The notes beneath the pieces were generated by a model. The model saw nothing but the letters and a program-made list of their open reading frames with translations. It made no database searches and was not told the DNA's origin. A DNA stretch of 64,000 nt from an uncultured Clostridia bacterium (GTDB lineage Bacteria; Bacillota; Clostridia; Christensenellales; Aristaeellaceae): positions 1 through 64,000 of the forward strand of contig CAMJPQ010000001.1 in the NCBI GenBank assembly GCA_946407745.1, written 5' to 3'. Position numbers and translations under genes: made by a program. This document shows, one piece after another, positions 1 to 9,141 of this stretch. Every line of letters begins with the position of its first letter. Within the stretch, counting starts at the first letter, position 1.

Positions 1-85
1 GCCCCTATAGAGTTTTCAAGGTCCGATCCACATTATGCATGTGGGAAGTTTGAGTTATTAATTCCTGCGTTTGCCGTTTTGTCAT

Positions 86-325
86 TCAAATTACTGTTTG
101 TGGCTTTTTCAAAATAGCCGACTTCTTTTTTGCAATATTGATTACAGTGCTGGCTAAATAACTTGCGGAATTATTACTAATTGATGCAGAAGTAATGTAC
201 CGATAAATATCTGCGTTAGCGATTACTTTTTCCTGTGATCCATAGTGCTCTCCTAGCGAAGAACTGGCCAGTGTGATTCGTTTCCCAGAAAAGCGTGAAT
301 TTGGATCAGCACAGTGAGCAATCAT
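86..325 (-). CDS. small hypothetical protein (79 aa)
   Basis: ORF preceded by a strong Shine-Dalgarno on the minus strand (gtgaggaggaagaatc-ATG); no family recognised. Confidence 0.45.
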   Translation of the reverse strand: MIAHCADPNSRFSGKRITLASSSLGEHYGSQEKVIANADIYRYITSASISNNSASYLASTVINIAKKKSAILKKPQTVI

Positions 326-459
326 GATTCTTCCTCCTCACTTTTTATTCTGCTGCTTTATCGTACAAGTATGCCGCAGTAATCCGGAAGCGCTTGTTGC
401 TTTCCATTACTTGCAGATCAGCAGCGCGTCGGAAACGGAACATTTGTTTCGTTTCTGTC

Positions 460-488
460 TTGACATCATGCCGACGCAGCGATATACT
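460..488 (+). promoter_or_regulatory. sigma-A-like promoter upstream of TPP riboswitch
   Basis: TTGACA-17 bp-TATACT. Confidence 0.65.
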
Positions 489-507
489 CAATACGACAAT
501 TGAATTC

Positions 508-594
508 ACCGCTGGGGGTGCGGCGCAAGGCCGCTGAGAGGATATCATCCGACCCTTGGAACCTGTGTAGATTATCCTACCGTAGGGAAGCGGA
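508..594 (+). ncRNA. TPP riboswitch (THI element)
   Basis: CTGGGGGTGC...GCTGAGAGGAT...GACCCTTGGAACCTG...GATTATCCTACCGTAGGGAAGCGG matches the THI-box consensus; lies upstream of a thiamine ECF S component. Confidence 0.95.
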
Positions 595-614
595 AAAGCA
601 GATGAGTCTGCCTG

Positions 615-641
615 CCCGCGCCCTTGCGCGGGTTTCATTTT
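615..641 (+). terminator. intrinsic terminator, expression platform of TPP riboswitch
   Basis: CCCGCGC-CCTT-GCGCGGG followed by TTTCATTTT, between riboswitch and thiT. Confidence 0.8.
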
Positions 642-672
642 GCGGAGAATGAAGAAAAAGGAGGGGTATTCC

Positions 673-1260
673 ATGCAAAAAAAGTATACCACCCGCATGC
701 TCGCGGAAAGCGCCATTCTGGTTGCTATCGCGACGGTGCTCAGCTTCCTGAAGATCGACCTTCCCTTCGGGGGCGGAGTTACGATTGTGAGCATGCTGCC
801 GCTGATCCTGGTCAGCCATCGCTGGGGCTGGCGCTGGGGCTTGCTGACCGCATTTGTTTACAGTGTGATTCAGCTGCTGTTTGGCTTGGACAATGTCGGA
901 TATGCTTCAAGTCCGGTCATGGCAGCGGGCATCGTTTTGCTGGACTATCTGGTGGCATATACTGTCCTTGGCTTTTCCGGGATATTTGATGGACCTTTGG
1001 GAAAAACCCGCAAATCAGTGGCGGTGGGCATTGCTGTTACATTCACTCTTCGCTTCGTGTGCCACCTCATCACAGGCGCCTGGATCTGGGGCGTGTGGAT
1101 GCCTGAATCCTTCATGAATATGACCATGACGAACCCCTGGCAGTATTCCTTCCTGTATAACGGCTGGTATATGCTGGCGGAGCTGGTTGTCACAGAGGCG
1201 GTGGCCATGGCAGTGTATGCACCTCTCGGCCGTTATTTCCGGCGGGAGGATCTTCGCTGA
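673..1260 (+). CDS. thiT: energy-coupled thiamine transporter S component ThiT
   Basis: ThiT-like polytopic protein (MLAESAILVAIATVLSFLKIDLPFGGGVTIVSMLPL...HRWGWRWGLLTAF); RBS ggaggggtattcc before ATG 673; TPP riboswitch upstream. Confidence 0.93.
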   Translation: MQKKYTTRMLAESAILVAIATVLSFLKIDLPFGGGVTIVSMLPLILVSHRWGWRWGLLTAFVYSVIQLLFGLDNVGYASSPVMAAGIVLLDYLVAYTVLGFSGIFDGPLGKTRKSVAVGIAVTFTLRFVCHLITGAWIWGVWMPESFMNMTMTNPWQYSFLYNGWYMLAELVVTEAVAMAVYAPLGRYFRREDLR

Positions 1261-1264
1261 AAAC

Positions 1265-1304
1265 CAAAAGCCTTCTTTGCGTTACGTTCGCAAGGAAGGC
1301 TTTT
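1265..1304. terminator. terminator between convergent thiT and pckA
   Basis: AAAAGCCTTCtttGCG-loop-CGCaagGAAGGCTTTT inverted repeat. Confidence 0.75.
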
Positions 1305-1353
1305 CCTATGCAAAAATGCCCTCCCCTGCGGGAGGACATCAATGAGTTGCTGT

Positions 1354-2967
1354 TTACAGCTGGGGACCGGCTTTTACCAGGGCTTTGCCAGCGTCGTTGC
1401 CTTCATACTTCACAAAGTTCTTGATGAAGCGGGCGGAGAGGTCCTGAGCCTTCTTTTCCCATTCAGAGGGATCGGCATACGTGTCGCGGGGATCCAGTAT
1501 GGCCGGATCGACTCCGGGCAGCGCCGTGGGAACCTCGAAGTTGAAATAAGGGATCTTCTTGGTCGGAGCAGTCAGAATATCGCCGCTGAGGATTGCGTCA
1601 ATGATGCCGCGTGTATCCTTGATAGAAATGCGCTTGCCGGTGCCGTTCCAGCCGGTGTTGACCAGATACGCCTTGGCGCCGCTCTGCTCCATGCGCTTGA
1701 CCAGCTCCTCGGCATACTTGGTCGGATGCAGCTCGAGGAACGCCTGACCGAAGCAAGCGGAGAAGGTGGGAGTCGGCTCGGTGATGCCGCGCTCGGTGCC
1801 GGCCAGCTTGGCGGTGAAGCCGGAGAGGAAGTAATACTTGGTCTGCTCGGCATCCAGCACAGATACAGGAGGCAGCACACCAAACGCGTCAGCGGAGAGG
1901 AAAATGACGTTCTTTGCGGCAGGACCTGCGGAAACGGGGCGCACGTTTTTCACAATCTTTTCGATATGCTCAATGGGATAGGAAACGCGCGTGTTCTCCG
2001 TCACGGACTTGTCAGCAAAATCAATCTTGCCGTTCTCATCCAGCGTCACGTTCTCCAGCAGAGCGTCGCGGCGGATGGCGTTGTAGATATCGGGCTCGGA
2101 ATCCTTATCCAGGTTGATGACCTTGGCATAGCAGCCGCCTTCGAAATTGAAGACACCCTGATCATCCCAGCCGTGTTCGTCGTCGCCGATGAGCAGACGC
2201 TTGGGGTCGGTGGACAGGGTCGTTTTGCCTGTGCCGGACAGACCGAAGAAGATGGCAGTGTTCTCGCCCTGCATGTCCGTGTTGGCGGAGCAGTGCATGG
2301 AAGCCATGCCCTTCAGGGGCAGATAGTAGTTCATCATAGAGAACATGCCCTTCTTCATCTCGCCGCCGTACCAGGTGTTCAGAATCACTTGCTCGCGGCT
2401 TGTGACGTTGAAGGCAACCACCGTTTCACTGTTCAGGCCGAGTTCCTGATAGTTCTCACACTTGGCTTTGGAGGCGGTATAAACGATGAAATCAGGGGTG
2501 AAGGCGGCTGCTTCTTCCTCAGTGGGCTTGATGAACATGTTGCGCACAAAATGCGCCTGCCAGGCAACCTCCATGATGAAGCGCACAGCCATGCGGGTAT
2601 CCTTGTTAGCGCCGCAGAAGGCGTCCACCACATACAGCTTTTTGCCGGAGAGCTGCTTCTGGGCAAGGCCCTTGACTACCTGCCAGGTCTCCTGGGTCAT
2701 GGGGTGATTGTCGTTTTTATAACTGTCGCTTGTCCACCACACTGTATCTTTGGAGTTTTCATCCATTACAATGTATTTGTCTTTGGGAGAACGGCCGGTG
2801 TAAATACCGGTCATTACGTTTACTGCGCCAAGCTCGCTCACCTGGCCCTTTTCGTAACCGGTCAGCGAAGCCGCTGTTTCATCCTGAAAGAGCTGCTCAT
2901 AGGAGGGATTATAAACAATCTCCCGGGTGCCTGTGATGCCATACTTGGTCAAGTCAATGTTCGCCAT
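1354..2967 (-). CDS. pckA: phosphoenolpyruvate carboxykinase (ATP)
   Basis: [27 protein letters not shown]...; [16 protein letters not shown] kinase loop; 537 aa. Confidence 0.97.
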   Translation of the reverse strand: MANIDLTKYGITGTREIVYNPSYEQLFQDETAASLTGYEKGQVSELGAVNVMTGIYTGRSPKDKYIVMDENSKDTVWWTSDSYKNDNHPMTQETWQVVKGLAQKQLSGKKLYVVDAFCGANKDTRMAVRFIMEVAWQAHFVRNMFIKPTEEEAAAFTPDFIVYTASKAKCENYQELGLNSETVVAFNVTSREQVILNTWYGGEMKKGMFSMMNYYLPLKGMASMHCSANTDMQGENTAIFFGLSGTGKTTLSTDPKRLLIGDDEHGWDDQGVFNFEGGCYAKVINLDKDSEPDIYNAIRRDALLENVTLDENGKIDFADKSVTENTRVSYPIEHIEKIVKNVRPVSAGPAAKNVIFLSADAFGVLPPVSVLDAEQTKYYFLSGFTAKLAGTERGITEPTPTFSACFGQAFLELHPTKYAEELVKRMEQSGAKAYLVNTGWNGTGKRISIKDTRGIIDAILSGDILTAPTKKIPYFNFEVPTALPGVDPAILDPRDTYADPSEWEKKAQDLSARFIKNFVKYEGNDAGKALVKAGPQL

Positions 2968-3110
2968 GTGGTGAATACCTCTTTTCTGCCACCAGTTGCA
3001 CAGTAGATTTCGGCGTGGGCTCGGGTTATCCCAAGCTCGGCCATGATATTTATATCACAATCTTCAAGCCTCGTCAATCATGTGATTCGAATTGAGCAAA
3101 AGATGGCAAG

Positions 3111-3149
3111 ACAAAACAAATCGCCGGCGGAGCTGTTCCCCGTCGGCGA
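3111..3149 (-). terminator. intrinsic terminator of the YbjN-like gene
   Basis: minus strand TCGCCGACGG...CCGCCGGCGA followed by TTTGTTTTG. Confidence 0.7.
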
Positions 3150-3155
3150 AATGAA

Positions 3156-3632
3156 TCAGTTTGCTTTTTCTCCGTCCTTCACTTTCCGCATTTCGGTCGT
3201 TGCGTCAGAGAAGCCCATCAGCAGCGCGGCTAGACCATCGCCAAACCTGTCGAACATCGCTACAGGAATCACTACCGCCTTCCGGATCTGGCAATCGGGC
3301 AGCTCATCATAACCCTCTGTGTTGACATAGGACTTGTAGCGCACCTCACCGTCATTGAGATCCATCTCAAAATTTCCGTTTCGCAAGCCATAGTTAGCCA
3401 TTGTCAGGTATCTCATCACCTCATCCGCACTGGCCACATCCGCAGCCAGCGGGCATACGGCGAGCACCACCATCTCCTGGCTTGTAAAATGGATCACCAT
3501 GTTGAGGGACCGAATCTTGTTGTGCGTTGTAATCCCAAAGCGGAAGATCTGTCGCTCCTCTTCAAAGTTGAAGCGGATGCCATTGCTCTCCAGATGCTCT
3601 CTCACACGGTCAATCATCAGTTCCCGTTCCAT
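3156..3632 (-). CDS. YbjN-domain-like protein
   Basis: 158 aa with YbjN-like pattern (IRFNFEEERQIFRFGITTHNKIRSLNMVIHF...VMRYLTMANYGLRNGNFEMDLNDGEVRYKSYV). Confidence 0.7.
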   Translation of the reverse strand: MERELMIDRVREHLESNGIRFNFEEERQIFRFGITTHNKIRSLNMVIHFTSQEMVVLAVCPLAADVASADEVMRYLTMANYGLRNGNFEMDLNDGEVRYKSYVNTEGYDELPDCQIRKAVVIPVAMFDRFGDGLAALLMGFSDATTEMRKVKDGEKAN

Positions 3633-3817
3633 GCACCATCCTCCTGTATCAATAATCTATACTCCCGGCTGCCTCAATTCTTACTTAAGCCGGAGCAACC
3701 GTGGTCCGCCCAAAACAGTGGAAGGACCCGCATAGCAACGGCCCATTTCCATCCGTTACTTGCGAGTCCATCCACACTGATACGCCGCGAGCTACTTGTG
3801 CAGCAATGACGGCTGCA

Positions 3818-4228
3818 TTACTTCTTCGCAGGCGTATAGTGCAGCTCAGAGGTGCAGTTGGGGCAACGTGTTGCCTCGATGGCAATCTCGGAGCAGCAGA
3901 AGGGGCATTTCTTGGTGGTGGGAGCGGCAGGCGCTTCAGGCTTCTTGGTGAGGCTCTTGGCCTTGTTGATTGCCTTGATGACGATGAAAAGCACCAGTGC
4001 AGTAAGGATGAAATTGATCAGCACGCCCACGAAATTGATCAGACTTCCGGCGAAGCCGGTTCCGCCGCCGTCCATTTTGGGCAGTGCTTCAAGAATCGGA
4101 TTGAGGAAAATGTCGATCACGGCAGTCACGACGCTGCCGAAGGCGCCGCCGATGATGACACCGACAGCCATATCGACCACATTGCCCCGCATTGCAAAGT
4201 CTTTAAACTCCTGAAGAAGCTTTTTCAT
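3818..4228 (-). CDS. mscL: large-conductance mechanosensitive channel MscL with C-terminal zinc ribbon
   Basis: MKKLLQEFKDFAMRGNVVDMAVGVIIGGAFGSVVTAVIDIFLNPIL = MscL; tail CPFCCSEIAIEATRCPNC; start moved to ATG after GGAGG rather than upstream TTG (start position by eye, +/- a base). Confidence 0.93.
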   Translation of the reverse strand: MKKLLQEFKDFAMRGNVVDMAVGVIIGGAFGSVVTAVIDIFLNPILEALPKMDGGGTGFAGSLINFVGVLINFILTALVLFIVIKAINKAKSLTKKPEAPAAPTTKKCPFCCSEIAIEATRCPNCTSELHYTPAKK

Positions 4229-4445
4229 GGCGATAACCTCCTTTATTTGCATTTCTGCTGCCATCATGATAGCACAAAACAAAAGGTTTTACAAGGGTTA
4301 TACGCACAATCGTCAGTGCATTTGAAAGTGATTAAGCGTCGTGCACTGTTTGCGGCGTGTTGATTTGCTGACGGCGCAATCCTTCACAATCTGCAACCAT
4401 ACCTGACACATACATTGTTCGACGGATTGAGTGGCATGGCGCAGC

Positions 4446-5462
4446 TCAGGAATGGAGAGAGACTTTTCCCTGCTCATAGATGCTGACAAGGGCCTCAATG
4501 GTGTTCTCTACGGAGCCAATGTCGTTCTGGTACGCTCTGCGCTCGCGCAGGCTTGCGTAGAAATCAGAAATGCAGGGAAGATGTCCGTTCCCCCAGTACC
4601 CCTTGCCCAGGGTTTCAGGCTCTGTGAACACATGCCTGTCAACACCGGCCGGCGTTCTGATCTCCAGTGATTTGTCTTCAAGCCGCAAGGTGGCTTTCTC
4701 AAGCTCAAACTCAATCATCACAGGTGAATTCTGCGCGTAAGCGGTGGTGGCGTATAACAGTACCGGCTTGCAGCCGATGTCCATATAGATCTCAGCGGTG
4801 TCCTCCACCTCAATGATGCCGCGCAGGTGATGGTTCTGCAGCGCTGCTTCCACCCTGTCCGGCCTGCCCAGCAGCCAAACCAGGAGATCCAGGGTGTGAA
4901 CAGCCTGGTTGATCAGCGCACCGCCGCCCTCGGTATCCCACCTTCCGCGCCAGTCACTGTCCTGATAGTAACCGGCACCCCGGCTCCATGTCACAAAGGC
5001 TCTTGCACCAAGCACGCGGCCATATGTGCCGTCTGCAATCAGCTGCTTTATGAACACGGTATTCTGATTGTAGCGGTTCTGAAAACAGATGCCGATCGGC
5101 ACTTTGCCCTCAAGCGCCTTCAGGCGCGTCCACTGCGCCCTGTTCATTGCCGGCGGCTTTTCTGTGAAGACGGCTATGCCGTGCGCGGCGAGCGTTTCCG
5201 CCATCGGTGTGTGCAGATAGTGTGGTGTGCACAGATGCACTGCGTCCAACTGCTCCACAGAAAGCATTTCTTCAAGGCTGGTATAAGCCCTGCAGCCATA
5301 TTTTTCCGCCATGGCGGCTGCGCGCTCCGGCTTCACGTCGGCACATGCGCACAGTTTGGTCTCCCCTATCGCATTCAGCACAGCTGCGTGCACCTGCGCA
5401 ACGCCGCCGCAGCCAACAATCCCAACCTTAATCAAGCTACCCTCCATCTGAAAACCCCTCAT
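4446..5462 (-). CDS. Gfo/Idh/MocA family oxidoreductase
   Basis: N-terminal Rossmann VGIVGCGGVAQVHAAVL; FTEKPPAMN motif. Confidence 0.9.
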   Translation of the reverse strand: MRGFQMEGSLIKVGIVGCGGVAQVHAAVLNAIGETKLCACADVKPERAAAMAEKYGCRAYTSLEEMLSVEQLDAVHLCTPHYLHTPMAETLAAHGIAVFTEKPPAMNRAQWTRLKALEGKVPIGICFQNRYNQNTVFIKQLIADGTYGRVLGARAFVTWSRGAGYYQDSDWRGRWDTEGGGALINQAVHTLDLLVWLLGRPDRVEAALQNHHLRGIIEVEDTAEIYMDIGCKPVLLYATTAYAQNSPVMIEFELEKATLRLEDKSLEIRTPAGVDRHVFTEPETLGKGYWGNGHLPCISDFYASLRERRAYQNDIGSVENTIEALVSIYEQGKVSLHS

Positions 5463-5959
5463 TGCTCGTTTGTGTCAAGCCAGATGCTGTTTCCCAACTG
5501 TGGCAGAACGAGCTGCCGAAAAACCGACTGATCAAAGATTACCGTTGCCGTATTGTCACAGGGATGAAAAGCGATCCTCCCATCCCGGCATATCGCCCTG
5601 TCCAGCACCAGCAGCACATGCTGTGCGGTGTCAAACCACTTGGCCAGCGGACTCAAGCTTCCGCTGTACAGCCCAAGCAGCCCTGTCAGGTCCTCAGCGT
5701 CAGCAAAAGAAAGCCTGGAAACGCCCAGCAGCTTGCTGACCTGAGCCGTCCGAAATGGCTTGCCGGGCAATGTTACATACAGATAATAAGAGGTCTTCTG
5801 CCGGTTGCACAGCAGTATGTTCTTGCAGAAGGTCACATCCGCTTCGGCGCAGGGCAGCGCAAGACATTCCTCCATGGAATAGACAGGCTCATGCTCATAG
5901 TATGCGAAGGGTATGCCCGCTCCCCGAAGGCGCTTGATCACTTCTTCCCGATGACTCAT
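5459..5959 (-). CDS. YbaK/ProX-type prolyl-tRNA editing domain protein
   Basis: 166 aa, PFAYYEHEPVYSMEE...KNILLCNRQKTSYYLYVTLPGKPFR pattern. Confidence 0.85.
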   Translation of the reverse strand: MSHREEVIKRLRGAGIPFAYYEHEPVYSMEECLALPCAEADVTFCKNILLCNRQKTSYYLYVTLPGKPFRTAQVSKLLGVSRLSFADAEDLTGLLGLYSGSLSPLAKWFDTAQHVLLVLDRAICRDGRIAFHPCDNTATVIFDQSVFRQLVLPQLGNSIWLDTNEQ

Positions 5960-5998
5960 GTGACGGCCTCCAACACATGTTATGTTGACTATATTCGC

Positions 5999-6571
5999 TC
6001 ACAGCCGGCCTGTGGCCAGCGCTTTGACTGCATAACTGCCCAGCGCATTGCCGGCTGCACACAGGGGCACCAGCCAGAGGCCGTTCACATCCAGGGCGAT
6101 TGCCGCATAGCCGGCAATGGCAATAGAGTGCGCATAGCCGGATACAATAAACAGTATTACACCGTAGACCACGTTTGGCAGATGCCCTTTGTCTGTCAGC
6201 TTTTGCACTGCAAGGTACATACATACCCCGCACATGAAGGAACGGCAAAGAAGCGCCCACCAGGGGGCTGTCAGATAGCCCTGTGTCACATCCATCGCCG
6301 TTTCACGAAGCCCTGGCAGAGAAAGGGACACAAGCAGTCCGGTGCACAGCGCGCCGAGGGCATTGTACACGAGCATCAACAGCTTGTCTCCAACTGAGTA
6401 ATCAGGAGAGGTTACCCTGCCTGTAAACAATTCGGCGCCGGTGAACAGCACAAACCAGAGGCCGGCACTGAAGACAGCGGCACCCGGCAGCCCACCCAGC
6501 TTCAAAAAAGCCACACAGCCCATGGTAATCAGCATTCCGGCAAGAAAGCCGAGTCTTACGTGCTTCCACAT
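5999..6571 (-). CDS. formate/nitrite transporter family protein
   Basis: MWKHVRLGFLAGMLITMGCVAFLK...FVLFTGAELFTGRV FNT-like membrane protein; the track start at 6607 is also possible. Confidence 0.75.
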   Translation of the reverse strand: MWKHVRLGFLAGMLITMGCVAFLKLGGLPGAAVFSAGLWFVLFTGAELFTGRVTSPDYSVGDKLLMLVYNALGALCTGLLVSLSLPGLRETAMDVTQGYLTAPWWALLCRSFMCGVCMYLAVQKLTDKGHLPNVVYGVILFIVSGYAHSIAIAGYAAIALDVNGLWLVPLCAAGNALGSYAVKALATGRL

Positions 6572-6587
6572 CGTGCTGCATCCTCCC

Positions 6588-7457
6588 TCAATTAGCGTAC
6601 TGAACAATGGCGCCGAGCAGTCCCTCTCCCGTGTGAATCGCCAGCGCGGGGCTGACGGGGCTGATAAAGGAGGTCGTTACATTCAGGCTCTGCTCAAATT
6701 TCTTTTGGAGAATCAATGCGTCGTCGTAAGCATTGCCGTGTACAATGGCAACACGCACCAGCTTTCCCTCGTACCTGCGGAAGAATTCGTCGCACATGGC
6801 GTCCAGCGCCTTCGTAAAGCCTCTGGCTTTTACCAGTGTCTGATAAACACCGTCGTCGTTGACAAAAATCACAGGCTTGATCTGCAGCAGGGAACCGACC
6901 ACGCCCTCCACCAGGCCAATCCGGCCGCCCTTTCGCAAGTATTCCAGCGTGCGGATGACGAAGGTTCCCAGCTGTGTGGAGCGCAGATATTTTACCCGCT
7001 CAATTACCTCGTCTACTGTCTCGCCGCGCTGCAGGCCTTCCGCCGCCTCCAGCACCAGAAGGCCGAGACCGCAGGAAAGGGTCTGTGAGTCGACCACGTC
7101 GATCTGCAGCGTGTCAAAATCAGCAGCCACCATTCGTACCATATTGTAGGTGCCGGAGAGCCCGGATGAGATGGTCACGTGCAGTATTCTCGTGCAGCCT
7201 TCCTCCGCGAGGCTCCGATAGAGGGAAGAAACATCCTCCGGGAGCGGCAAAGAGGTCTTTGGCAGCTCTGTCTTCATCAGCGCATAGAGGCTGTCCGGAT
7301 TGATCTCAAGGCGGTCCCGTAGCTCTCCCCTGCTGGTGGCGATGCGCAGCGCAACAGTGCGAATGTCGTACTGGCGCAGCTGCTCCTCAGACAGGTCGCA
7401 TGAGGTGTCAGTTACAAGCGCTACTTTTTCATTTCCTATTGTAAACAGGGTATACAC
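6588..7457 (-). CDS. DegV family protein (FakB-like fatty-acid-binding)
   Basis: VALVTDTSCDLSEEQLRQYDIRTVALRI...TSLPLPEDVSSLYRSLAEEGCTRILHVTISSGLSGTYN. Confidence 0.93.
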   Translation of the reverse strand: MYTLFTIGNEKVALVTDTSCDLSEEQLRQYDIRTVALRIATSRGELRDRLEINPDSLYALMKTELPKTSLPLPEDVSSLYRSLAEEGCTRILHVTISSGLSGTYNMVRMVAADFDTLQIDVVDSQTLSCGLGLLVLEAAEGLQRGETVDEVIERVKYLRSTQLGTFVIRTLEYLRKGGRIGLVEGVVGSLLQIKPVIFVNDDGVYQTLVKARGFTKALDAMCDEFFRRYEGKLVRVAIVHGNAYDDALILQKKFEQSLNVTTSFISPVSPALAIHTGEGLLGAIVQYAN

Positions 7458-7474
7458 CCTCTTTCTAAATGAAA

Positions 7475-8212
7475 TCAGTATTTTGACAGATCTACACAGA
7501 TGACAGGCCTCACCCCGCCGTGCTGTGCGGTCACACGCATATGGCCGCGCTCTGTTACATGGCCGTCAAAGGATACAAACTGTGCCTCAGAGTTGTCGTA
7601 GCAGGGATTGCGCAGCCACCACCAGCACTCATTCTGCCCGCGGGTGAACTGCTCTGTCGTATCCAGATGCAGCGCCTTCCATGCGTCAGGCGTGAGCGAG
7701 CATACATTGTAATCGGTACCCTTTACATACTTTTCCCATTCGCTGACCGACAGCAGCCATACATATGCCTTTGTGGCCCGCCCCGCTGCAGTGCGCGGAT
7801 AGAAGGGGCTGTTCTCCCCTTCCACCGTGGTCTGCACCATGATCTCCTGCTCACGCCGGTTGAAGGCCCTATAAAAGAAGGTGCTGTTCAGCCATTCATT
7901 CAGCTGCGCATCCGCCCAAACAACATTTGTTTCCATCACATTGTGGTAGGTGTGCACAGCCACTGCGTGCTTGGCGAGCAGATAAGCCTTGCTGCCATCC
8001 AGCGCCATCACAATCCATTCGATGGGGTTCTGCGTGTCCGCAGGTTTGTCCCAGCTTTCCTGCTCGAACCGGCCAAACAGTACGGTATCGCCGACCTGCG
8101 CACTGTAAAGGCTTGTGTACACAGCGCCTTCAGCCGCTGAAAGGACGGCGGGGCACAGGAAAAGGCAAAGAACGACACTGATCGCGGCAAATCGCCGCAC
8201 GCTTTTCTTCAT
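7475..8212 (-). CDS. secreted DUF6273-like protein
   Basis: Signal peptide; VGDTVLFGRFEQ...PIEWIVMALDGSKAYLLAKHAV...WWWLRNPC...GGVRPVICVDLSKY pattern. Confidence 0.7.
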   Translation of the reverse strand: MKKSVRRFAAISVVLCLFLCPAVLSAAEGAVYTSLYSAQVGDTVLFGRFEQESWDKPADTQNPIEWIVMALDGSKAYLLAKHAVAVHTYHNVMETNVVWADAQLNEWLNSTFFYRAFNRREQEIMVQTTVEGENSPFYPRTAAGRATKAYVWLLSVSEWEKYVKGTDYNVCSLTPDAWKALHLDTTEQFTRGQNECWWWLRNPCYDNSEAQFVSFDGHVTERGHMRVTAQHGGVRPVICVDLSKY

Positions 8213-8278
8213 GCGATGGCCTCCTTTGTATACAATTGTCGAAAATGCAAAGAAAGCAGGCTTGCACCTGCTTTGCCT

Positions 8279-8530
8279 TCAGCCTTTGAGCCCCTGTTCC
8301 TGTCGCTCCATGTTTTCAACCACAATATCGTAAATTTCACCGAGGCTTGAACAGTACTCCAGCACCTGCCAGGGCTCATTGGTGTGGAAGTGGATCTTGA
8401 TCAGCTCATCGTCACCCACCGCCAGAAGACAGTCACCCTTAAAATGCTGGGTGATGTAGTCGTTGATGACATCCTCATCCAGGTCGTGTCCTTCGATGAG
8501 CAGCTGCGTGTCGAACTTATACTCAAGCAT
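8279..8530 (-). CDS. stand-alone FakA/DAK C-terminal-like domain protein (83 aa)
   Basis: YKFDTQLLIEGHDLDEDVINDYITQHFKGDCLLAVGDDELIKIHFHTNEPWQVLEYCSSLGEIYDIVVENMERQ resembles the C-terminal region of FakA/YloV. Confidence 0.75.
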   Translation of the reverse strand: MLEYKFDTQLLIEGHDLDEDVINDYITQHFKGDCLLAVGDDELIKIHFHTNEPWQVLEYCSSLGEIYDIVVENMERQEQGLKG

Positions 8531-8667
8531 GTTAAAATCTCCTGTTCCGGTATTACTCTGTCCCCGAACGAGGGGACGGCATTATTGTATCTCATTCAGA
8601 GGATTCATGCAAGAGTATGGGCGTGAAAATTCGGACAGCTGACATTCATTACGGCAGAGCAATCCAC

Positions 8668-8696
8668 TTGACGGAGTATGGAAACGGCTTTATAAT
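8668..8696 (+). promoter_or_regulatory. sigma-A-like promoter
   Basis: TTGACG-17 bp-TATAAT upstream of the 8873 gene. Confidence 0.65.
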
Positions 8697-8872
8697 TGCA
8701 TTGATTACAGAAGCAATGCGCTGCATAAGGAGGGCTCCCGCAACCGATGCGCAAGCCGCAGTGGATGCTGTGCCGCGGCAGCCTGCGATCCCTCGCCATG
8801 TGCTCCGCTGTGCTCATATGACGTGCAGGATAAAGACAAGGCAGGCAGGCGCCTGAAGCCTGCAAAGCGATC

Positions 8873-9115
8873 ATGCTGGAAAAACTGCAAAGGCTGTTGA
8901 AACCCAAAGCAAATCCTATTCAAGGACCCAGATACGATACCGCAGAGAAGGAGCCGGTCATCCGCTGCTCCATCTGTACAGGAGAGCAGGTGGCCGGGTT
9001 CAGGAATCTGAAGACCGGTCAGTTTGTGGATGTGCAGCTTATCCGGACAGCGCATGATCTGGACGCGTTCCGGGAACAATGGGGCATCGCGGGAGAAATC
9101 ACCCGAATCTACTGA
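8873..9115 (+). CDS. small conserved-looking protein upstream of Y-family polymerase (80 aa)
   Basis: ORF MLEKLQRLLKPKANP...VIRCSICTGEQVAGFRNLKTGQFVDVQLIRTAHDLDAFREQWGI; promoter upstream; position next to UmuC-like gene. Confidence 0.7.
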   Translation: MLEKLQRLLKPKANPIQGPRYDTAEKEPVIRCSICTGEQVAGFRNLKTGQFVDVQLIRTAHDLDAFREQWGIAGEITRIY

Positions 9116-9141
9116 TCGTTTTTCGGCGGGGAGGTGCCTTT

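Noticed and set aside
1342-3006. 554-aa plus-strand ORF antisense to pckA
   Set aside because: Shadow frame of a strongly supported conserved gene; low-complexity His/Gly/Val-rich translation, no RBS or family
3701-4363. 220-aa plus-strand ORF over mscL
   Set aside because: Antisense of MscL; His/Asp-rich shadow translation
5462-6397. 311-aa plus-strand ORF across YbaK-like and FNT genes
   Set aside because: Overlaps two recognised minus-strand genes; no RBS or domain
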